64,000 bases of DNA from Symmachiella macrocystis (GTDB lineage: Bacteria; Planctomycetota; Planctomycetia; Planctomycetales; Planctomycetaceae): assembly GCF_007860075.1 (NCBI RefSeq), contig NZ_SJPP01000002.1:1321917-1385916 (forward strand). Direction: 5' to 3'. This document shows, in pieces, positions 57,982-64,000 of the stretch (its first letter is position 1; every line of letters begins with the position of its first letter). The position numbers and the translations under genes are program-made. Under the pieces are notes generated by a model. The model worked only from the letters and a program-made list of their open reading frames with translations. It ran no database searches and was not told the DNA's origin.

Positions 57982-58866
57982 ATGCGGGACCAAGTACGCA
58001 TAGCCGCTGTCGCCGTCGATACCCTGCCCGGCGACACAACAGCCAACATCAATCGCCTCGGATCCTGGACCGCCCGCGCTGCGGAACAAGGGGCAGAATT
58101 GGTGTTGTTCCAAGAATTGTCGCTGACCGGCTTTATTCCCAACCACCCTACCGGCAACCACGAGCAGTGGCTCCGCACAGCCCTGTCCGCCGCCCGCCGC
58201 TCCGCACAACCGTTAAATGGTCCCGCCGTTACCCAACTCGCCGATATCGCCCGCGCAAAAAACATACTCATCGCAACAGGCATGCTCGAGGATGCGGGAA
58301 ACCTGCTGTACAACACGCACATTCTCGTCGGCCCCAACGGGTTGTTGGGGCATTGGCGGAAGATGCACATCCCCATGTTCGAGATGCCGTTTTATAACGG
58401 CGGCGGCGCTCCGAACGTTATCGACACGCCGCTGGGCCGTATCGGCGCCAACATCTGCTTCGACGCGCTGCTCCCCGAATCGACGCGGCTGTTGGCGGTT
58501 CAAAATGCGGAGATCGTCCTCTTCCCTTTCGCCGCCGACCCACCACCACGCACTGTCGAGGGCTGGGCCGATTGGGCGGGTACCGCACTCAAAGCCCGCT
58601 GCGCAGAAAACGGCGTATTCGGCATCGCCTGCAACTACGTCGGCCATGTGGAGTGCGCCGGGGTGGAACAAAACTTCCCCGGCGGCGGCATGGCGGTCGG
58701 TCCCCGTGGCGAAGTGCTAGCCGGCTGGGAGGGAAAAACCGACGAACCTGGAATGCTGATTGTGGATCTCTCTGCTGACGACCTGCGAGCGGCACGGGCG
58801 GAGCCGGAGTATTTGTTTCGCTTCCGGCGTCCGGAGTTGTATGGGACATTGGCACGCGATAATTGA
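57982..58866 (+). CDS. Nitrilase-superfamily carbon-nitrogen hydrolase
   Basis: The protein has 294 residues from the ATG at 57982; longer starts at 57940 and 57955 are in frame. The Glu-Lys-Cys triad is visible: E in LFQELSLTG, K in HWRKMHIP and C in ANICFDALLPE (about residues 45, 127 and 159). Members hydrolyse amides or nitriles such as N-carbamoyl compounds, beta-ureidopropionate or glutamine amides. The gene is followed 45 bases later by the next gene in the same direction, so an operon is likely. The substrate is not clear. Confidence 0.87.
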   Translation: MRDQVRIAAVAVDTLPGDTTANINRLGSWTARAAEQGAELVLFQELSLTGFIPNHPTGNHEQWLRTALSAARRSAQPLNGPAVTQLADIARAKNILIATGMLEDAGNLLYNTHILVGPNGLLGHWRKMHIPMFEMPFYNGGGAPNVIDTPLGRIGANICFDALLPESTRLLAVQNAEIVLFPFAADPPPRTVEGWADWAGTALKARCAENGVFGIACNYVGHVECAGVEQNFPGGGMAVGPRGEVLAGWEGKTDEPGMLIVDLSADDLRAARAEPEYLFRFRRPELYGTLARDN

Positions 58867-58911
58867 ATTTCTGGCGCTCGACATTTTTTTATCGTGTGAA
58901 ATGGGTGATGA

Positions 58912-59412
58912 ATGCGTGATCCACAAAGAATTGACCGTGTTCTGGCGACGATCCGTGAGATGTGGACAAAAGTCCCTGACTGGCGTTTGGGACAACTGCT
59001 TGTCAATGCGGTCGAACCCCGTGAACCTTGCCCGGAACTCTTCTCAGTTGAAGATGACCGACTTGAGCATTTGGTCGCACGTATGTCCGAGGGTAAAACG
59101 ATGACCAGACATGCCTTCAATGTGTCTGACACGTTCGTTATCCAGGGCCGGGGGGTGGTCGTAACCACTGACAAGCGATACGAGGACCTTCCCTCATGGC
59201 TTGCACTGAAAATCGGGGATGACATTGAAATACGCTCCGAAAGCAACCCTGTCCGAACACATGTCGCCGGAATTGAGTTCATCAATCCGTGGACGCCGAA
59301 GACGCCCTTCGGATTTCTCCTTCCGGCAGATGTGCCGAACGATCGAGTGACCGTTGGCTGTGAGATTTGGGTCACTGAAGCAAGCGTAATCAACCCACCA
59401 AGGTGTGAATGA
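58912..59412 (+). CDS. EF-Tu domain II-like barrel protein without GTPase
   Basis: This 166-residue protein has an N-terminal helical segment of about 60 residues with the pattern [13 protein letters not shown], resembling the small YihD/DUF1040 group. A region follows that aligns with domain II of EF-Tu: [48 protein letters not shown] and [11 protein letters not shown]-Tu domain II binds the aminoacyl-tRNA end and ribosomal contacts, but there is no P-loop or switch motif here. It may be a translation-linked binding protein or a toxin/immunity-type mimic. Its stop overlaps the YjbQ start, so the two are coupled. Confidence 0.7.
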   Translation: MRDPQRIDRVLATIREMWTKVPDWRLGQLLVNAVEPREPCPELFSVEDDRLEHLVARMSEGKTMTRHAFNVSDTFVIQGRGVVVTTDKRYEDLPSWLALKIGDDIEIRSESNPVRTHVAGIEFINPWTPKTPFGFLLPADVPNDRVTVGCEIWVTEASVINPPRCE

Positions 59413-59834
59413 TGAAATCGAAAACCGAATACCTAACCTTCAACATCCCCGCCCGGATGGACTTTCTAAATATCACCCCCGACGTCGAGCAGATCGTGCG
59501 GGGCAGCGGGGTGCAGGAGGGGTTGTGTTTGGTGAACGCCATGCACATCACTGCCAGCGTGTTCATCAACGATGACGAACCAGGTCTGCATCACGATTAC
59601 AAAAAATGGCTGGAAGACCTCGCCCCGTTCGACGCTTCGCCCCAGCGCTACCACCACAACCGTACTGGCGAAGACAACGCCGACGCTCACATGAAACGCC
59701 AAGTGATGGGCCGCGAAGTGGTCGTGGCGATCACCGCTGGGAAACTAGACTTTGGCCCGTGGGAGCAGATCTTCTACGGGGAGTTTGATGGGCGGCGGGC
59801 GAAGCGGGTGTTGGTGAAGGTGATTGGGGAGTGA
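59409..59834 (+). CDS. YjbQ/UPF0047 family protein
   Basis: This 141-residue protein matches the UPF0047 family: [38 protein letters not shown] and [13 protein letters not shown]. Some members show thiamine-phosphate-synthase-like activity, but the main role is unsettled. Metal-ligand His residues are present in the HHN and DAHMKR stretches. The ATG overlaps the stop of the preceding gene by four bases, and its own stop overlaps the start of the next gene. Confidence 0.92.
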   Translation: MMKSKTEYLTFNIPARMDFLNITPDVEQIVRGSGVQEGLCLVNAMHITASVFINDDEPGLHHDYKKWLEDLAPFDASPQRYHHNRTGEDNADAHMKRQVMGREVVVAITAGKLDFGPWEQIFYGEFDGRRAKRVLVKVIGE

Positions 59835-60346
59835 TGGCCATGCTGAAATCAAACAAATCATCTGATCGGATCACCACAAGAGCAGAGCAAATCATCGCTG
59901 AATCCCTTTTGTCGATCTTGAACTCGATGGCAACTGGTGATCGTATCCAAGAATCCCCAGAGTTTCGAGATGTGTTGAGTGCTGTGGAGTATTTCATCCC
60001 GGAAGTCTTGAGTGAGATTCATCCAGAGTGGGCTCACGATAGTCTCGACGGGGTGATTCCACTGGTAGCAGCGAAGACCGGAGTGCGAACAATGAGCATT
60101 TTCGGTCAGTGTATTCTGATTTCGGATCAAACAATCGTCCCTCTCCTTGCTGGAATGCAGGTTGATACCAAGGGTGACAAGGTGACTTGGCTTGAATGCA
60201 AATTAGGGGCGAGAAACGAAAGTGGAATGATTCGGACGCCATACCATTCTCCGAGTGCGAGAATCAAACTGCTTCATTCTTTGGATGGCAAAAGGGACTT
60301 GATCGACTGGGCATACAACGTGACGTTCGGGGAAAGAACCGACTGA
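59834..60346 (+). CDS. Conserved-looking unknown protein
   Basis: The protein has 170 residues from the ATG at 59834, which overlaps the preceding stop by one base; GTG at 59831 is also possible. It contains a helical N-terminal half (RAEQIIAESLLSILNSM, VLSAVEYFIPEVLSEI) and a beta-rich C-terminal half with ECKLGARNESGMIRTPYH. No family is recognised and there is no signal peptide. Tight coupling to the EF-Tu-II-like and YjbQ genes suggests that the three work together or share regulation. Confidence 0.65.
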   Translation: MAMLKSNKSSDRITTRAEQIIAESLLSILNSMATGDRIQESPEFRDVLSAVEYFIPEVLSEIHPEWAHDSLDGVIPLVAAKTGVRTMSIFGQCILISDQTIVPLLAGMQVDTKGDKVTWLECKLGARNESGMIRTPYHSPSARIKLLHSLDGKRDLIDWAYNVTFGERTD

Positions 60347-60359
60347 CATCAGAAGATCA

Positions 60360-60402
60360 CACGGGCGGCACACCGATTGCTGCGCAATCGCTGCCACCCG
60401 TG
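60360..60402. repeat. Nested hairpin element
   Basis: The outer arms CACGGGCGGCA (60360-60370) and TGCCACCCGTG (60392-60402) pair with one mismatch. Inside them, CGATTGC / GCAATCG (60374-60390) form a seven-base stem with a three-base loop. It lies 14 bases after the stop of the unknown gene. No T-run follows, so it may be a structured RNA or an REP-like element. Confidence 0.6.
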
Positions 60403-60539
60403 ACGTATCTAATAATAGTGCCAAGAAATCGCCAATATTGGGATAAAAATCACGAATACCTAGGTAAACATTAGCTGCCGCGCGCTTCTTCCTGCGAATC
60501 GACAAAACGAAGTCTCGCCAAGCTCTTAGGAGAATCGAT

Positions 60540-60860
60540 ATGAGAAACATCCAAACCTATCTTGCTGGTGGCTTGGTACTACTTAGCGCTGTGATGCTTT
60601 CCGGTCTGGTCTTTTTTGCCTTCGTTTTTCCACGGACCACGCTGGCTTGGGCCCAAGAGGGGCGCGCTTTATCCGCCACCGAACAGTCCTTTGTCAATCT
60701 CAGCGAGCTGAGCATGTCCTCCGGCCAACAAATTATTCTACCATTGCTGTTGGTCTTCATCGGAAGCGTGTATTGGGCCATCCGTACACGCAGCGGACAG
60801 GGTATTGCCATCGAAGTCGCTGCCGCACACGACTCAAACGACTCCAAATCAAAAATCTAA
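60540..60860 (+). CDS. Small two-helix membrane protein
   Basis: This 106-residue protein has two hydrophobic segments (about 8-30 and 63-82) separated by a polar loop of about 30 residues. It has a short charged C-terminal tail rich in Asp, Ser and Lys. No catalytic motif or known family is seen. It starts at an ATG preceded by an AGGAG-like site (TAGGAGAATCGAT). The VOC gene starts two bases after its stop, so the pair may be co-translated. Confidence 0.6.
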   Translation: MRNIQTYLAGGLVLLSAVMLSGLVFFAFVFPRTTLAWAQEGRALSATEQSFVNLSELSMSSGQQIILPLLLVFIGSVYWAIRTRSGQGIAIEVAAAHDSNDSKSKI

Positions 60861-60861
60861 A

Positions 60862-61218
60862 ATGACGTCACCGACTTTCAAACTTCTGGTCATCAAAACC
60901 CATCGCATGCAAGAACTGCGACGGTTTTACGAGTCGCTCGGCTGTACGTTCGTCGAGGAACAGCACGGGCGGGGTCCCTTGCACTTGGCGACGAAGATCG
61001 GCGAGGCTATTTTTGAAATTTATCCGCTGCCCGATGAAACTTCACCGGTGGACACGACAACCCGCCTGGGGTTTGATGTTGCTGATCTAGACGGAGTCGT
61101 CGAAAAACTAAAGACTCAGCAGTCAGAAATCGTCACAGCGGCGAAGGAAACCTCATGGGGAAAACGCGCGGTCGTGCGTGACCCAGAAGGGCGGTCGGTG
61201 GAGTTGTATCAACAGTAA
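60862..61218 (+). CDS. VOC-family protein
   Basis: The protein has 118 residues from the ATG at 60862. An upstream in-frame start at 60805 would overlap the membrane protein gene. It shows the VOC fold pattern LVIKTHRMQELRRFYESLGCTF and ends VVRDPEGRSVELYQQ. The EGRSVEL stretch at the end holds a common metal-ligand Glu. Substrate is unknown; lactoylglutathione lyase-like and dioxygenase-like members are both possible. It is separate in sequence from the other VOC protein in the window (17344-17715). Confidence 0.8.
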   Translation: MTSPTFKLLVIKTHRMQELRRFYESLGCTFVEEQHGRGPLHLATKIGEAIFEIYPLPDETSPVDTTTRLGFDVADLDGVVEKLKTQQSEIVTAAKETSWGKRAVVRDPEGRSVELYQQ

Positions 61219-61263
61219 TTGAGCACGGCTGCTAAACGAATTCGCAATCAGGAAATCCAGAAC

Positions 61264-61842
61264 ATGCCCCAACGTTGCCAATGGGCCGGCGAAGATCCGC
61301 TCATGGTCGCCTATCACGATGAAGAATGGGGCGTGCCGTTGCGCGATGATCGGCGGTTGTTTGAACTGTTGATTCTCGAAGGAGCGCAGGCTGGGCTGAG
61401 TTGGCGGACGATTTTGCATAAACGCGAGAACTATCGCCGCCTGTTCGATGGATTTGATCCGGTGAAAATCGCCCGTTATCGAGACGCCAAGGTCAAGAAG
61501 CTGCTGGCCGATGCGGGGATTGTGCGGAATCGGTTGAAGGTGGCAGCGACGATTCAGAATGCGAAGTCATTGCTCGCATTGCAAAAAAGCGGGACCTCGT
61601 TTTCCGAGTTTTTGTGGCAATTTGTTGACGACAAACCGGTTCGCAACCGCTGGAAATCGCTGAGTGATATTCCGGCGAAAACCGACGTGTCGGATGCGAT
61701 GAGCAAAGAATTGAAGGCCCGGGGCTTCAAATTTGTGGGCTCAACGATTTGTTATGCTTTCATGCAGGCGGCGGGGATGGTCAACGACCACGAGACCAGC
61801 TGCTACCGATACAGCCAGATCGCAGCCGAAGATCGGGGATGA
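61264..61842 (+). CDS. tag: DNA-3-methyladenine glycosylase I
   Basis: The protein has 192 residues from the ATG at 61264, close to E. coli Tag (187). It contains the zinc-site start RCQWAG and YHDEEWGVP, the conserved FELLILEGAQAGLSW and the end MVNDHETSCYRY, where His and Cys complete the zinc-binding set. It removes 3-methyladenine from alkylated DNA in base excision repair. A TTG at 61219 is in frame but lies right after the preceding stop and adds a non-conserved leader. Confidence 0.95.
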   Translation: MPQRCQWAGEDPLMVAYHDEEWGVPLRDDRRLFELLILEGAQAGLSWRTILHKRENYRRLFDGFDPVKIARYRDAKVKKLLADAGIVRNRLKVAATIQNAKSLLALQKSGTSFSEFLWQFVDDKPVRNRWKSLSDIPAKTDVSDAMSKELKARGFKFVGSTICYAFMQAAGMVNDHETSCYRYSQIAAEDRG

Positions 61843-61931
61843 TTTCCTGCGGGCTGCTGTGATATGATGGATGGCCGTGCGGAATTGCCAATCGGGTCAT
61901 TAGGGCGGTGTCGGGGAAGGAAAACTCGGGA

Positions 61932-62513
61932 ATGACGGAAAATAGTACGGACTTGGTCGATCGCTGGCGCGGCGGCGATCAGGATGCAGCAACGCAATTG
62001 CATCAACGCTACGGCGAGCGGCTGGTGATGTTGGCTCGTAAACGGCTTTCCAACAAATTCCAGGGGCGTCTCGATCCGGAGGACGTTGTGCAGTCGGTGT
62101 TTCGCACAATGTTCCGCCGCACACAGGCAGGTAGTTTTGAATTCCAGAAAGATGATGACTTCTGGAAATTGATGGTCACCATCACGCTGAACAAGGTCCG
62201 CAACAAAGTCCGCGGAAAAAAACGGGATCCCGACCGCGAACGGAACCAGTTTGACGACACACTGGCTGCAGTCATGTGCCGTGATCCGGGGACGCTGGAC
62301 CTCGTGGCATTCACCGACTTTTTGGGAGAAATCCAAAAACGACTTTCGCCGATCGAACAGCAACTGTTGACGTTGCGATTGGAAGGCTACACACAAGAAG
62401 AAATCGCCGAGCAGAACGAAGTCGATGTGCGAACGGTCCGCCGACGGTTAACCAACATTCGCGAAAAAGTTTCTACCATGGCGGCCGAATCGGGTGATAT
62501 TGATATCGTGTAA
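61932..62513 (+). CDS. ECF-type RNA polymerase sigma factor
   Basis: The protein has 193 residues from the ATG at 61932; GTG at 61908 is also in frame. Region 2 includes LVDRWRGGDQDAATQLHQRYG and LDPEDVVQSVFRTMFRR. Region 4 is GYTQEEIAEQNEVDVRTVRRRL. The type fits the planctomycete-enriched ECF group that acts without a neighbouring zinc anti-sigma factor and is often linked to Ser/Thr kinases. No anti-sigma gene is adjacent here. Confidence 0.92.
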   Translation: MTENSTDLVDRWRGGDQDAATQLHQRYGERLVMLARKRLSNKFQGRLDPEDVVQSVFRTMFRRTQAGSFEFQKDDDFWKLMVTITLNKVRNKVRGKKRDPDRERNQFDDTLAAVMCRDPGTLDLVAFTDFLGEIQKRLSPIEQQLLTLRLEGYTQEEIAEQNEVDVRTVRRRLTNIREKVSTMAAESGDIDIV

Positions 62514-62532
62514 CCAACAACAACACCCAAAC

Positions 62533-62571
62533 AAAAAAGCGACCGGCGAATTTCTCGTCGGTCGCTTTTTT
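62533..62571. terminator. Bidirectional rho-independent terminator
   Basis: A 13-base perfect stem, AAAAAAGCGACCG / CGGTCGCTTTTTT, has a 13-base loop. A T-run follows on either strand. It lies between the convergent ECF sigma gene (stop 62513) and the outer-membrane protein gene (stop 62595) and can end both transcripts. Confidence 0.92.
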
Positions 62572-62594
62572 AATTTCTTCAACACTGCACGCTG

Positions 62595-63827
62595 TTAAAA
62601 GAACATGCGGTATTCCGCTCGCAGGATGTCTTGGTACCAGCGTTCGCCGGTCAAAGCGCGGCCGTAGCCGATGTAGATGGAATCGCGTTGCTTGCACGGA
62701 TCACACGCATCTTGGCCAAAGCCGATGCGGACGCCGAACTTGCCGTTGACGATTGTGTCGCCGCTTGCATCGACCGGGCCGATGAGGCGTCCCGAGGAAG
62801 CGTAGTCGGTTTTCTGTCCGTCCAATACCGACCAACCGACGAACTCGGCAACCGGTGCGACACTCAAACTGGAGTTGTCCACGACCGCGTAAGCAGCACC
62901 GATTCCGTAGCTGAGCACGTTGCCGGCAAAGTCGCGACCGTTTCGCGGATTGACTCCGCCTTGAATCGGAATCCAATCTTTGAGTTCTGCTTCAATCGTC
63001 CAGCGGTCGGCCGGTTGCGTCAAAAACAGCAAGCCAGGTTCGATGCTGGCGTGGCCGGAGGTGAGCCATTTGTCGGGGTCGCCGACGGCGATATAGTTTT
63101 TCAGTTGGAACGTCAAAATCGTCGTGTCGGTTTCCCACAACGCCCATTTGAAACCGGCGTTGAGGTCGCCGAAGCCACTGGTGTTGGGGCCGGGACCGGG
63201 CACGCCCGAAGGGTTGTTCAAAATGATGGGGGCTTCGATGAACAACGACACATCGTCCATGACGAGTTGTTCGTAATACAGTTTGAAAAACTGGGCATCG
63301 ATATTGTCGTTCGGCCCCATATCGCGCGGCGGTGTTTTTCCGCCGAAGACCGTCCAAGTGCTATAAAAATATTCAGCGCGGTCGGCGCGGTTGAAACCGT
63401 AAGCCGAGTCGTAACGGAAGCGAAGTTGTGTCTCCACGATCGCCGGGTCGATGTATCCGCCGTTAGCAGCCACGGTCCGCGCACTGGGAACCAATCCGCT
63501 GGGCGCGTTGCTGAAGTTGTATTGCGGCGCTGCCGGTGGAGCGGTGTTGCTCAGCGGTTGCGGCGGCGTTTCCGGCGCGGTGTAAGGAGTGCTCGGCGCG
63601 CACGAAGCCTGGGGAGCACAGGGATAACCGCCGGCTTGATAGTTGGCTTGCACAGCAGCAAACGGGCTGTCGGGCCGCGTTTGAAAATGCGCCGCCAAGG
63701 TCCCCGGACGCTGTCCTCGCGCCTGTGGATACCCCGCGGCCAACAACGCATCGCCGGTTGCCGCACAGACGCAAACCGCGACGGTCAATTGCCAAATTCG
63801 CAACGAAGTCTTACAGCGCGAACTCAT
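62595..63827 (-). CDS. Predicted outer-membrane beta-barrel protein
   Basis: The protein has 410 residues from the ATG at 63827, with GGGGG about six bases upstream. It has a signal peptide (about 1-31), a Pro/Ala-rich linker with several Cys (CAPQASCAPSTPY), then from about 135 alternating hydrophobic strands such as QLRFRYDSAYGF, FFKLYYEQLVMD and LTFQLKNYIAVG. It ends RAEYRMFF with a terminal Phe, as is usual for outer-membrane barrels. It resembles planctomycete proteins of the MetA-pathway or transporter-like barrel type. The substrate is unknown. Confidence 0.72.
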   Translation of the reverse strand: MSSRCKTSLRIWQLTVAVCVCAATGDALLAAGYPQARGQRPGTLAAHFQTRPDSPFAAVQANYQAGGYPCAPQASCAPSTPYTAPETPPQPLSNTAPPAAPQYNFSNAPSGLVPSARTVAANGGYIDPAIVETQLRFRYDSAYGFNRADRAEYFYSTWTVFGGKTPPRDMGPNDNIDAQFFKLYYEQLVMDDVSLFIEAPIILNNPSGVPGPGPNTSGFGDLNAGFKWALWETDTTILTFQLKNYIAVGDPDKWLTSGHASIEPGLLFLTQPADRWTIEAELKDWIPIQGGVNPRNGRDFAGNVLSYGIGAAYAVVDNSSLSVAPVAEFVGWSVLDGQKTDYASSGRLIGPVDASGDTIVNGKFGVRIGFGQDACDPCKQRDSIYIGYGRALTGERWYQDILRAEYRMFF

Positions 63828-64000
63828 ATCTGCACCCCCAATTTCAGCCGGCCGAGAACACATGACCTCGTCGCCACCCGCTGCAAAAACGGATCAGGGG
63901 CGAAACAATCTGACGAGGCATTATTGGTAAAGCTTCGGCAGGAACCCCCTCGCAGCGCAGCAGAAAACCACAAGCCGCTATCTCATTAGAGGACTCACAA

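Overview
The window looks like planctomycete chromosome, probably order Planctomycetales; I do not name a genus. The evidence is a double-length UvrA with a further C-terminal extension, a secreted Cys-type sulfatase, a MoxR/DUF58/transglutaminase module, a membrane Ser/Thr kinase carrying a formylglycine-enzyme-like domain, a giant WD40/caspase-fold protein, a DUF6513 dihydropteroate-synthase-like protein of the kind linked to tetrahydromethanopterin, ECF sigma factors and a Rho with a long low-complexity N-terminus. No rRNA, tRNA, CRISPR array, prophage, transposase or replication origin was seen.

Layout. Positions 1-23140 are read almost entirely leftwards. This part holds a transglutaminase (cut by the window edge), DUF58 and MoxR; a molybdate-type ABC transporter whose binding protein is two ModA domains in one chain, together with a MoaD/ThiS-like protein; a sulfatase; the 2291-residue double UvrA; a methyltransferase overlapping an RNase Z-like hydrolase; a VOC protein; and three genes around sugar-phosphate metabolism (6-phosphogluconate dehydrogenase, a HAD phosphatase and a PPi-type phosphofructokinase). 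A secreted STN-like protein closes the block.

Positions 23354-29637 hold a lid-less Hsp70, MenC, two small lipoproteins, an ECF sigma factor with a zinc anti-sigma factor, and a small secreted protein. Rho follows on the minus strand and is preceded by about 1.5 kb without a recognisable gene. Positions 32924-37855 hold a thioredoxin-YHS protein and then a DUF6513 protein, PabB and PabA reading leftwards. This set could join p-aminobenzoate supply to pterin cofactor synthesis. ComEC diverges from it, followed by a TPR protein, a winged-helix protein and a lipase.

Positions 43286-57747 are a signalling region: aldehyde dehydrogenase, the kinase with an FGE-like domain, the WD40/Ig-like/caspase-fold protein whose catalytic His and Cys are replaced, a response regulator fused to an RsbW-type ATPase, and a hybrid kinase with a globin-type sensor, three PAS domains, two receivers and an HPt domain. 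The kinase and pseudo-caspase pair is the strongest candidate here for an undescribed system. Positions 57982-64000 hold a nitrilase-family hydrolase, a small protein that looks like an EF-Tu domain II barrel with no GTPase, a YjbQ protein, an unknown protein, a small membrane protein, a VOC protein, Tag glycosylase, a second ECF sigma factor and a beta-barrel-like outer-membrane protein.

Intergenic DNA carries several dispersed palindromic repeats: an 86/87-base element present twice, GTAGG...CCTAC hairpins, a pair of 30-base G-rich repeats, and a seven-fold heptamer that supplies the stop codon of pabB.
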